Of a stretch of 64,000 bases of DNA, positions 9,295-17,148 are shown in pieces. This DNA is from Marinifaba aquimaris (GTDB lineage: Bacteria; Pseudomonadota; Gammaproteobacteria; Enterobacterales; Alteromonadaceae), in NCBI RefSeq assembly GCF_013328345.1, contig NZ_JABULX010000003.1, positions 1 to 64,000 of the forward strand, read 5' to 3'. The translations under genes and the position numbers were made by a program. Position 1 is the first letter of the stretch; every line of letters starts with the position of its first letter. Below the pieces are notes generated by a model. The model was not told the DNA's origin. It worked only from the letters and a program-made list of their open reading frames with translations, and ran no database searches.

Positions 9295-10033
9295 TTAAGC
9301 GCGAGCTTGTCTCTTTCTTCTAGATGCTAAGCCAGTCACACTTAACGCCAATAGCGATAAGCTAACAGGCTTAGATACATTCACTCTGTTATTAGATGAT
9401 TGAATGCTAAAAGAGTTAAGTTGGTGAATTTCGTGGTCGCTTTGGGTTGCGACAAAAAACGTGAGCTCTTTCGATAAATCAATTAGTGGGTTTAAAGAGT
9501 GAGTTAAGTCATAACCTGCTGCTGACCAAGATAGCTCACTGCTAAATAAGTCGAGTGTAATGGTTGTTAGTAGCTCTTCTCCCAAGGCTTGGAAATCGGC
9601 TCCAGGTCTTAACACATAATCACCACAGCATAAAATGGTGTTGTTTGTGATAGTCGCCCATTGGTTATCAGCAAGCACACGACTAGAATCGGCATCTAGA
9701 AAGTAATCTGCATTAACACCATCTGTTACCCCAAAGTACAAGTCTGAGTCTATGGCTAATCTGGTGTTAGAGATGTTGATTTCAGCTACTTAGTCTTGGT
9801 TTGCGTCTGTACCGACACCAAAAGTATCTAAATCAAAGCTAAAGATTAATTGGTCATCCAGTAGTGAAGAGAATTGCATTGAATCACCTACTACAGTGTT
9901 GTGACCGTTAGGTAAGCTAAATCAGTGAATTGCTTTCAAAATCAGCACCGTCAATTGATAAAAAGCCGGCGCGAGCTGTGTTGATTTGGCTTGCGAGCGA
10001 TAGCGCAGACAATGATAAGAGTTGCATTTTCAT
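9295..10033 (-). pseudogene. PEP-CTERM sorting-domain protein, disrupted
   Basis: Reading back from 10033, a plausible gene starts with a signal peptide (MKMQLLSLSALSLASQINTA, then RA). It is then broken twice. A frameshift falls near 9915-9921, where the original frame hits TAG, and an in-frame TAA lies at 9790-9792 (DANQD-stop-VAEINISNT). The open part ends with a PEP-CTERM-like tail: VSKPVSLSLLALSVTGLA, then basic SRRKRQARA. Such proteins are exported and processed by an exosortase, none of which is in this window. The longest intact piece (9295-9741) lacks a signal peptide and would start at TTG. Two independent lesions make a sequencing error less likely. Confidence 0.75.
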
Positions 10034-10268
10034 TTTTTGTTATATCCATTTTGTTTTTATATTCCTTATAGACATCAAACTTATAAGTTTAGGCATGGCT
10101 AATCTATTGGTTTTTGAGCAACAAAAGCGTGATACAACTCTCATTTGTGGTGACAATTTGATATAAAAATATGTGACTTTTTTGGCTAAAAAATGAACTT
10201 ATTGAAAAAGTGCAGCGTAATGAAATCTAGTTTCTTTAAAACTCATTGCTATTCAACGGGAGCAAATT

Positions 10269-10520
10269 ATGGAAATTAGAGCAACTATCATAGGCGTTGC
10301 TGATTCAACGCACTACTTAGTAGGCGTGACAGATGGCCAAGAAAAATTTGTGGCTTTACCTCAGTTAAATGATATCGCCGTTTGTAGTTCATTATGTGAA
10401 GCCAAACAACTACTTATTGAGCACAGATTTGATAGTGCTGAGCTACATATGGAATCGGCTTATGATGAAATGTGTGGTTTACCTAGCTCGGGTGTCTATA
10501 AACAGTTACTCACCCTTTAG
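10269..10520 (+). CDS. small hypothetical protein (possibly DUF6482-like)
   Basis: 83 residues that begin MEIRATIIGVADSTHYLVGV, with GGGAG-like CGGGAG about 9 bases ahead of the ATG, which supports translation. No signal peptide, membrane segment or known catalytic motif is visible. The length and beta-rich start remind me of the DUF6482 proteins of Alteromonadales, but that is recall and not demonstrated. It is a single gene followed by a hairpin (TGCACAC at 10532-10538 with GTGTGCA at 10558-10564). Confidence 0.5.
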   Translation: MEIRATIIGVADSTHYLVGVTDGQEKFVALPQLNDIAVCSSLCEAKQLLIEHRFDSAELHMESAYDEMCGLPSSGVYKQLLTL

Positions 10521-10627
10521 CTCAATGCCATTGCACACAAGTTATTTGAATTGATTCGTGTGCATTGTGATCAATTTTCTCTCATCAAATATTTCACAAA
10601 AGATATGTTATAACGTATCATATTTTC

Positions 10628-10708
10628 TTGTTTCTGCACGTGCCAACTTTTTAACAGTTCCTTGTTGAATAGCCATTGCTGAACTTAGGGCAGCTTTGGC
10701 TATTTTTT
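10628..10708 (+). ncRNA. candidate small RNA
   Basis: A promoter-like pair, TTCACA (10593-10598) and TATCAT (10616-10621) with a 17-base spacer, lies just ahead of about 80 bases ending in a full terminator. The terminator has AATAGCCA (10668-10675) with TGGCTATT (10697-10704), an inner GCTG/CAGC stem and a T tract to 10708. There is no reading frame between them. This is the layout of a short independent transcript. The start is inferred from the -10 position; I recognise no known sRNA family. Confidence 0.3.
10668..10708 (+). terminator. rho-independent terminator with a two-part stem
   Basis: The outer stem AATAGCCA/TGGCTATT and inner stem GCTG/CAGC are separated by a TT-TT bulge, with a 9-base loop. 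T tract at 10703-10708. Confidence 0.75.
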
Positions 10709-10830
10709 ACTACAAAGCAGGCCAATACAGCTTCACCTACAGTGTGCAAATGACGTTTATTTTTATTCATTGCGCCCAGTCTGTTTCCGTATAAAATCAA
10801 ATTAATTACTAATATTTTTAATTTTTCCTT

Positions 10831-11748
10831 ATGGCTGTTAATACGCGTTTATTTGACGGTGTTGTTATTTTTACTCAGGTTGTTGATGCCGGTGGGTTTT
10901 CCGCAGCTGCAGAGTTAACTGGGCATTCGACATCTTATATCAGTAAAGAAATCAATAAGCTTGAAGCGCGCTTAGGGGTGAGGTTATTAAATCGCACAAC
11001 TCGCTCAATTGGTTTAACACCAGAAGGCAAAGTTTACTACCAACAGTGTCTACAAATGGTACAAGACGCAGAAGATGCAGAAGGCTTAGTCAATCAAAGC
11101 GATATTACGCCAAAAGGGCACTTAAAACTGTCTTGTCCTGTCGGATTTGCTAACCAGTACCTCAAGGGTATTATTGCTAAATACATGCAAACCTACCCTG
11201 ATGTGACGGTGGAACTTGATCTCAATGATCGCATGGTTGATGTTGTACAAGAAGGCTTTGATTTATCGATTCGAGCCACGCAAAACTTAGAAGAGTCGAG
11301 TTTGATTTGTCGTAAAGTGTTAGCAAGTGAGGGGCTTACCTTTGCAACTAAAAGCTATTTAGATAAGCGCGGTCGACCTCATCACCCTCATGACCTGGCC
11401 AATCACGACTGCATTTGTTACAGCAATCACAAACAGCCTGAGCGCTGGCGTTTTGAAGATCACGACGGCACTACTATCTCAGTTGATGTCAAAGCCAAAA
11501 TGTTATGTAACTCAGGTGAGATGGAATTGGCTATGGTATTGGCCGATCAAGGGGTCTGTCGTTTACCTGCATTTTATCTGCAAGAGGTAATAGCTAATCA
11601 GCAGATTGAACTAGTGTTGACTGATTTCCCCCCCCATAAAGTTGATGTATTTGTTGTCTACCCAAGTCGAAAGCACCTGTTGCCGAAAGTACGTTGTTTT
11701 ATCGATATGCTGGTTGCCGAGTTGAGTCAGCAAAATATGTTGAGTTAA
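10831..11748 (+). CDS. LysR-family transcriptional regulator
   Basis: 305 residues. The N-terminal winged HTH includes GGFSAAAELTGHSTSYISKEI and LEARLGVRLLNRTTR, and an effector-binding domain (about 90-300) follows, opening KGHLKLSCPVGFANQYL. The length is normal and the gene intact. It is of the CrgA-like LysR type that often controls a neighbouring oxidoreductase, but its neighbours here give no target. There is no divergent gene close upstream, so the regulated locus may be elsewhere. Confidence 0.9.
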   Translation: MAVNTRLFDGVVIFTQVVDAGGFSAAAELTGHSTSYISKEINKLEARLGVRLLNRTTRSIGLTPEGKVYYQQCLQMVQDAEDAEGLVNQSDITPKGHLKLSCPVGFANQYLKGIIAKYMQTYPDVTVELDLNDRMVDVVQEGFDLSIRATQNLEESSLICRKVLASEGLTFATKSYLDKRGRPHHPHDLANHDCICYSNHKQPERWRFEDHDGTTISVDVKAKMLCNSGEMELAMVLADQGVCRLPAFYLQEVIANQQIELVLTDFPPHKVDVFVVYPSRKHLLPKVRCFIDMLVAELSQQNMLS

Positions 11749-11839
11749 GTAATAACAGACGGTTAATTTTTGTCTTTATGCTTGGCGAAGTAAAAAAAAG
11801 CACGCAAAATAGCGATAAATTCATCCTCTGTTTGATTCT

Positions 11840-12793
11840 ATGCTCCATAAAACAAAAAAATTGCTGTTAATTGCTTTCTTACTGCTCGGCATTGCCGTGA
11901 GTTTGACTATTGCTTATCAGACAAATATTTTGTTTACGATGAAGGTGGCAACCTTTGCGCCTGAGTTGAGAGAAGTGTCGGGTATCGAATTTGATAAAAA
12001 AGGTCGACTTTGGGCTATTAATGACGGTGGAGATGGACCGCATTTATATAAAGTTGCCCAAGATGGTAGTGTAGAGCGCAAAGTGAAAATCAGTAATGGT
12101 CGAAATCTTGACTGGGAAGATATGACCCAAGATGATTTTGGGCATTTTTTCATTGGTGATTTTGGTAACAATGACCACATTCGAAAATGGCTGACTATCT
12201 ATAAAATCGAAAACCCTATCGATATTAAAACAGAGACTACTGAAGCTGAAATCATTAAATTTCAATTTCCTAAAGATATTCTTACTGATGATCACGAGCT
12301 AAATAAAAACCACGATTTAGAAGCTTTTGTTTATTATCAAGGCCAGCTGTTTTTGTTTACTAAAAATCGCAATGAAGAGTTTGATGGTAAAACACACTTA
12401 TTTAAGATTGGTGATCATGCGGCTAACTTCAAGGCCGATTATGTCTCAAGTTATGTCACTTGTACGCAAATGCAAAAGTCTTGTTGGATTACTTCTGCTG
12501 CCTTAAGCCCTAAACGCGACAAACTTGCATTGTTGGATTCAAAACGCGTTTGGTTGTTTACAGAGTGGCAGGGTGATAACTTCTTTTCAGGCAATGTTTA
12601 TAAAATTGATTTAGGTTTGTTAACGCAAAAAGAGTCCGTCACTTTTTATGATAATGACACCTTGGTGTTTACCGATGAAGAGTATTACGGTGTTGGGCGC
12701 AACGCTTATAAGTTGGATTTATCAACAGCGGATAAAGAATTGATTAAAAAAGCCGATGCCAAAACAGGGTTGTTTTTGCATAGCTTAAATTAG
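11840..12793 (+). CDS. membrane-anchored beta-propeller-like protein (SdiA-regulated/phytase-like)
   Basis: 317 residues. An N-terminal hydrophobic segment (KKLLLIAFLLLGIAVSLTIAY, residues 6-26) acts as a signal anchor. The rest contains propeller-type repeats (LREVSGIEFDKKGRLWAINDGG, NLDWEDMTQDDFGHFFIGDFGN) that resemble SdiA-regulated and esterase-like phytase proteins. No enzymatic activity can be assigned. The gene ends with TAG exactly against the opposite-strand stop codon of the diguanylate cyclase (TAG|CTA at 12791-12796), leaving no intergenic space. Confidence 0.6.
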   Translation: MLHKTKKLLLIAFLLLGIAVSLTIAYQTNILFTMKVATFAPELREVSGIEFDKKGRLWAINDGGDGPHLYKVAQDGSVERKVKISNGRNLDWEDMTQDDFGHFFIGDFGNNDHIRKWLTIYKIENPIDIKTETTEAEIIKFQFPKDILTDDHELNKNHDLEAFVYYQGQLFLFTKNRNEEFDGKTHLFKIGDHAANFKADYVSSYVTCTQMQKSCWITSAALSPKRDKLALLDSKRVWLFTEWQGDNFFSGNVYKIDLGLLTQKESVTFYDNDTLVFTDEEYYGVGRNAYKLDLSTADKELIKKADAKTGLFLHSLN

Positions 12794-14239
12794 CTAAGCC
12801 ATTTCAACTAAGTTTCGACCATTTTCTTTTGCTTGATAAAGTGCGTGATCGGCTCTAGCGATCAAGCTATCAATATCATCGCTTTCGCGGTAAGTCGTTA
12901 AACCAAAGCTCGATGTTTTATGGCCCACCTGAGCGAATTCAAACTGCTCAATTTCAAAACGTATTTTATTGGCGAGTATTTCTGCACCTACCAGATCTGT
13001 TTCTGGGCAGACGATAATAAATTCCTCACCTCCCCAACGTCCAACTAAATCGACCTTACGAGTATGCATTAAAAGTAACTCTGCAAGTTGCTGCAAGATT
13101 AAATCACCCGTTTGGTGACCATAGTCATCGTTAACGCTTTTGAAGTGATCTAAATCCATAATGATTAACGACACACTGCTTTGGAAACGTTTAACCCTTT
13201 CCAGCTCTTGTTCGAGTACATCTTCAATTTTCAAACGGTTAAACAGGCCTGTGAGTACATCCCGAGTGGCTAGTCTTTCAAGCTCTTTGTTTTTGAGCTC
13301 TAACTCATGTTTTATCGCATTTAATGCTGCTAAAGCATCCTGTGCTCTATTTTTTGCTTTAGATAAATGGTGAGTCCAATAAAGTGTGGCGATTAACAAC
13401 ACAGAAGCGATGCTAAATAGCTCCATGACGGTTTGAAAATCGACACCTTTGTCGAAGCGAACAGAAACCCAGCGATTGTAAATTGCTTGTCGGTCTTGTG
13501 CGCTAATGGAATCAAGTGCCTTGTTTAAGATTGGCCTTAAAGCGGGCATGTCATTGCGAATGGCAATCGATGGCGAAGAGCTAAAGTTGAGTTGACCCGA
13601 TACCTTGATATCAATTGAGCCTAATTGCTGGATGTGAAAACCTATGGCGAGTGTTGAATCAATGTAGCCAAACACATCTCCATTTCTTACTTTTTCAAAA
13701 CCTTGTTCAATATTTTCGACTTTTACCAAAGGGGTGGAAGGGAAGGTTTTTTGCATATAGTCAACTACAGCATAACCATCGACCACAGCAAAGGTTCTAT
13801 CTTTTATTAAATTAAAATCATCGACATAGGTTTTGTTATAACGCGTCGCGATAACAAAAGGATAACTAGTGTAGGATTGACTAAAAACAAAATGTTCCCG
13901 GCGTTGTTCGGTGTCTCTTGCCATGGAGATGATGTCACAACGTCTTTGCCTGGCGTATTGTAATGTCTGTAGCCAAGATTCAGTTGCAACCACTTCCAGC
14001 TCAAAGCCTGCGCGCTCTGCTACTAGGTTCAGGTAGTCTGCAGCAAAGCCAATGTGGTTATTGTCATCATCGAGTTTCTCATAGGGCATCCAATTTGGAT
14101 CAACACACATTTTGATAATGGGGTGTTGTTGCAAGAAGCGCTGCTCTCTTTCTGTTAGCTCAAGTGCATAAAGCTGCGATTGGCTGAATGCCAATAACCA
14201 TAAAACAAGAGCACATTTTACCAAGCGAGACAGCAACAT
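12794..14239 (-). CDS. diguanylate cyclase with a periplasmic amino-acid-binding-type sensor
   Basis: 481 residues: a signal peptide (about 1-25), a bacterial extracellular solute-binding domain of family 3 (about 30-260, with CVDPNWMPYE and DYLNLVAERAGF), one membrane segment (about 272-290), a short coiled coil, then a GGDEF domain. The active site reads GGEEF (403-407), and an RxxD inhibitory site (Arg394, Asp397) lies five residues ahead, so active synthesis of c-di-GMP with product feedback is expected. It probably senses a small polar ligand in the periplasm. Convergent with the upstream gene, with zero spacing. Confidence 0.88.
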   Translation of the reverse strand: MLLSRLVKCALVLWLLAFSQSQLYALELTEREQRFLQQHPIIKMCVDPNWMPYEKLDDDNNHIGFAADYLNLVAERAGFELEVVATESWLQTLQYARQRRCDIISMARDTEQRREHFVFSQSYTSYPFVIATRYNKTYVDDFNLIKDRTFAVVDGYAVVDYMQKTFPSTPLVKVENIEQGFEKVRNGDVFGYIDSTLAIGFHIQQLGSIDIKVSGQLNFSSSPSIAIRNDMPALRPILNKALDSISAQDRQAIYNRWVSVRFDKGVDFQTVMELFSIASVLLIATLYWTHHLSKAKNRAQDALAALNAIKHELELKNKELERLATRDVLTGLFNRLKIEDVLEQELERVKRFQSSVSLIIMDLDHFKSVNDDYGHQTGDLILQQLAELLLMHTRKVDLVGRWGGEEFIIVCPETDLVGAEILANKIRFEIEQFEFAQVGHKTSSFGLTTYRESDDIDSLIARADHALYQAKENGRNLVEMA

Positions 14240-14343
14240 AGAGGACAGCTTAACCTATTAGTTTTTGTTTTTTCGTCTAGATATGTCTGGCGCAAAAAAT
14301 CAGCGCCTAGATGAATAAATAGACTGTAACGCAATTTGCGATG

Positions 14344-14397
14344 TTTTTCACCTGTGTAACTAAGCCCTTAATATAAACTTCTTATATTTGGTGAAAA
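14344..14397. other. nested inverted repeats between torD-like and diguanylate cyclase genes
   Basis: TTTTTCACC (14344-14352) can pair with GGTGAAAA (14390-14397), and inside lies AATATAA (14370-14376) with TTATATT (14382-14388). The nested arrangement could be a terminator for the torD-like gene or an operator ahead of the cyclase; it cannot be decided from sequence. Confidence 0.35.
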
Positions 14398-14405
14398 CGT
14401 GTGCG

Positions 14406-15068
14406 TTATTCCCAGTAACTTGCAGCTAACAAGCTCACTTCGAGCTCAAGATACGTTTTTAATAACTGAGCGAGATGCAAATAAAAACCAGATTGTTTAC
14501 ACTGTTTGAGTTTATCTATAAATAGAGACAACCAATTTAAAATATGATGTTGAATAAACGCCGCTTGCTCTTGCTCCGCTAAAGCAATGTCATCTGCTTT
14601 AATTGCAGATAAAATTAAATTACCCAAATAATCTAATTGAATCGCTAGGTGATCGGCAGGCTCATTAAAGCTTTTGTTGACGGTGAGACCTTGGGCATTA
14701 AGTAATATCACCATGTCTTGATGTGGCTTTTGAAACATCAAAGCTTGTTCGGATAAATAAACCGACGCATAAGGCGGGGCGCTTTGTTTTAAATCACCTA
14801 AAAACAGCTGAGTAAATTCAACGGCCGACTCTAGATGAGGGTGCGCTTGTTGGTTGATTAAATTCAGCCCTTGCTTCACCGCGTTTACCTCCACTTCGAG
14901 CTCGGGCACTTGCGCTAAATGAGTGAGTAACAGCTGACCTTGTTCATTGAGGTGGGCATTAAAGCTTGTTTCGTCTAACTCTCGGCTAAACAAAGTTGAA
15001 AACCACCAATACAAGGCTGCTCGGCTCTCAATCATGGTTTGTTCTGTATTTTCGGCCACTGTGTCCAT
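14406..15068 (-). CDS. TorD-family molybdoenzyme chaperone
   Basis: 220 residues, all-helical in character, with SRAALYWWFSTLFSREL at the start and the TorD-family signature around EPADHLAIQLDYL. TorD/DmsD/NarJ-type proteins bind twin-arginine signal peptides of molybdenum oxidoreductases and help cofactor insertion in the cytoplasm. No such oxidoreductase is encoded in the window, so its client is unknown. It is on the same strand as the CysJ-like gene, but a terminator at 15299-15325 separates them. Confidence 0.75.
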   Translation of the reverse strand: MDTVAENTEQTMIESRAALYWWFSTLFSRELDETSFNAHLNEQGQLLLTHLAQVPELEVEVNAVKQGLNLINQQAHPHLESAVEFTQLFLGDLKQSAPPYASVYLSEQALMFQKPHQDMVILLNAQGLTVNKSFNEPADHLAIQLDYLGNLILSAIKADDIALAEQEQAAFIQHHILNWLSLFIDKLKQCKQSGFYLHLAQLLKTYLELEVSLLAASYWE

Positions 15069-15298
15069 TTCTATTCCAGCTCTTATTATTGTTAGGTCAT
15101 TTCGGTTGGTTGTTTAAATGTGGTCACTGCTGGTGCTTTTCCTTGGTACTTTTCAATCTCTACTAAGCAGGTAAATGCACTACAAGCGTCAGTCAAGTAT
15201 AGTAAAGGTTAGATGAAATGCTTGTGACAGAGAGGCGGTTTACACCCAGCTAGTAGGTAGGAAGGCAAGCGGTAGAATAAGGTAGAAAAAACGAATAA

Positions 15299-15325
15299 CG
15301 AGGTGAGTGTGAAGCACTCACCTCG
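15299..15325 (-). terminator. terminator after the CysJ-like gene
   Basis: Perfect 11-bp stem CGAGGTGAGTG (15299-15309) with CACTCACCTCG (15315-15325) and a 5-base loop. On the minus strand it leads into TTATTCGTTTTTT. It lies 21 bp past the stop codon of the flavoprotein gene. Confidence 0.85.
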
Positions 15326-15346
15326 CGATAAAGGGGCTATTGATTG

Positions 15347-17125
15347 TTAGTAAACGTCTCGAACGTAACGTTTATCCTTTTTCAGTTTATTAACGTAATC
15401 GGCGGCCGCTTCTGCAGACATATTACCCGACTGTTCGATAATTTGATGCAGCGCTTTATCGACATCTTTAGCCATGCGATAAGCATCACCACAGATAAAG
15501 AAATAACCGCCGCGCTCTAACCAAGCAAATAGTTCATCGGCATTGGCTAGCATCTTATCCTGCACATAAACTTTTTCAGCTTGATCGCGTGAGAAAGCTA
15601 AATCTAAGCGCGTTAATAAACCTGAAGCTTGCATGGCTTCAATTTCACTTTGATAGATAAAGTCCGTTGCACTGTTGCGATCGCCAAAGAACAACCAGTT
15701 GTCACCTTTAGCATCAGTGGCCAGACGCTCTTCTAAGAAGGCTCTAAATGGCGCAATACCCGTACCAGGGCCAACCATGATCATAGGTGCCATAGGGTCA
15801 CTTGGTACCGCAAAACTCTTATTCGGTGCAAAGTAACACTTAACGCTATCGCCTACCTCAGCAATATCAGCTAAGAAAGTTGAACATACACCATTATAGT
15901 CTCTGTCTTCGTTGCTATAACGGACGTTACCTATGGTTAAATGCACTTCTTCTGGGTGGTGTTTGATACTTGACGAGATTGAATAAGCGCGCGGGGCTAA
16001 TGGTTTAGCTAAACCGATAAACTCGGCCACGGTAAATTGAGCGCCAGAGAAGGCACGCAATAAATCGAGGGTATCTTTACCCCAAAGAAAATCATTCAGC
16101 TGCGCTTTATTGTCATCTTTGACTAAATTAACTAATTCAGCATCGCCACTTCGCAAAGCTAACTCTTGGACAAAGTCTTTACTTGGCGTGCGGATCTCAA
16201 GTAGCTCACTAAAAATTGTTTTTAGTGTTTGTGCTTCTCCTTGATAAGGCTCTGTTTGTTCTGCATCAGCACCAAAGTGAGTCAGTATATCTGCCACTAA
16301 ATCAGGACGATTAACTGGGATCACATTTAACGCATCACCCGCCTCATAGCTTTCACCAGAACCCGCTAGAGAAAACTCATAATGCAGAATTTCTTTACTC
16401 GAATCGGCTGCGGTTTCTAAGCGTTTAGTAATCAGCTTAGCGGCCAGTGGGTTTTGTCGATTGTATTTAGACTTTGCTTTTTTGCTTGCACTCTTTGGCG
16501 CATCATTAGTGGCAGCTGCCGATGAACCTTTTTCTGCAATGGTTGCTAAAGCTTCAGCTAACCATTGGCTAGCGGGCTCTTCAAAATCGACATCACAATC
16601 AACGCGGTTAGCAATGCGTTGTGCACCTAACGCGGCTAGCCTTTCATCCCATAAAATACCAGCAAGACAAAACTCATCGTAATTAGTGTCGCCTAGTGCA
16701 AGTACAGAGAAGAACGTATTGGCAAAACTCGGGGCACTATCTTCACTGATAGCATCCCATAGGGCTTGTGCATTATCCGGCATTTCACCTTCACCATAGG
16801 TACTGGTGATAACTAATAAACGCTCACTTGCGGCAAGTTGCTCAAGCTCAGCATCATCCATATCAATGACGTTGGCTGTTAAACCGTATTCTTTGGCTTG
16901 CTCTGCCGCATCTTCTGCAACGCCTTGAGCGTTACCCGTTTGACTGCCATAGATAATGGTTAGCGGTTTAACTTGGGCTGCTGCCGCCGATGCTTGGTTG
17001 TTAACGCCTTCTTCTTTCACTAATAAACGCGAATGCAAGCCAGCTAAAAAACCGCCTAGCCATTGTTTTTGATCACCGCTAAAAGGTAAATCGGTTGGTA
17101 AATAAGGTACTTTTAAATCACTCAT
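15347..17125 (-). CDS. CysJ-like NADPH diflavin reductase linked to glutamate synthase
   Basis: 592 residues. An N-terminal segment (QKQWLGGFLAGL) resembles CysJ. Then come a flavodoxin domain (about 55-200; YGSQTGNAQG, LALGDTNYDEF) for FMN, an FAD-binding connecting domain (about 220-445; RAYSISSS) and a ferredoxin-NADP reductase domain (about 450-592; GPGTGIAPFRAF, CGDAYRMAKDV) with the C-terminal aromatic Y. It would carry electrons from NADPH through FAD and FMN and has no Fe-S motif. It matches the sulfite reductase alpha subunit, yet no cysI is adjacent; the gene starts 23 bp after the glutamate synthase gene. Known family: CysJ. Inference: it is the electron donor of that synthase in place of GltD. 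It could still be an unlinked CysJ. Confidence 0.85.
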   Translation of the reverse strand: MSDLKVPYLPTDLPFSGDQKQWLGGFLAGLHSRLLVKEEGVNNQASAAAAQVKPLTIIYGSQTGNAQGVAEDAAEQAKEYGLTANVIDMDDAELEQLAASERLLVITSTYGEGEMPDNAQALWDAISEDSAPSFANTFFSVLALGDTNYDEFCLAGILWDERLAALGAQRIANRVDCDVDFEEPASQWLAEALATIAEKGSSAAATNDAPKSASKKAKSKYNRQNPLAAKLITKRLETAADSSKEILHYEFSLAGSGESYEAGDALNVIPVNRPDLVADILTHFGADAEQTEPYQGEAQTLKTIFSELLEIRTPSKDFVQELALRSGDAELVNLVKDDNKAQLNDFLWGKDTLDLLRAFSGAQFTVAEFIGLAKPLAPRAYSISSSIKHHPEEVHLTIGNVRYSNEDRDYNGVCSTFLADIAEVGDSVKCYFAPNKSFAVPSDPMAPMIMVGPGTGIAPFRAFLEERLATDAKGDNWLFFGDRNSATDFIYQSEIEAMQASGLLTRLDLAFSRDQAEKVYVQDKMLANADELFAWLERGGYFFICGDAYRMAKDVDKALHQIIEQSGNMSAEAAADYVNKLKKDKRYVRDVY

Positions 17126-17148
17126 AATTTATCTCTTTGCTGATCGTT

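Larger units (their letters stand above)
10521..10830. other. 310-bp intergenic region with terminators and a promoter-like pair
   Basis: No ORF of note. It contains a hairpin after the 10269 gene (10532-10564), a sigma70-like -35/-10 pair (TTCACA at 10593-10598, TATCAT at 10616-10621) and a strong terminator at 10668-10708. The LysR-gene promoter must lie in the last 120 bp but was not identified. Confidence 0.5.

Noticed and set aside
9930-10166. 78-residue plus-strand frame
   Set aside because: It lies opposite the signal-peptide end of the PEP-CTERM pseudogene and shows no protein-like pattern or ribosome-binding site.
15347-17125. Ordinary sulfite reductase flavoprotein (cysJ) in a sulfur-assimilation operon
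   Set aside because: No cysI or other cys genes are beside it, while a glutamate synthase gene is 23 bp upstream. The alternative remains possible and is stated in the entry.
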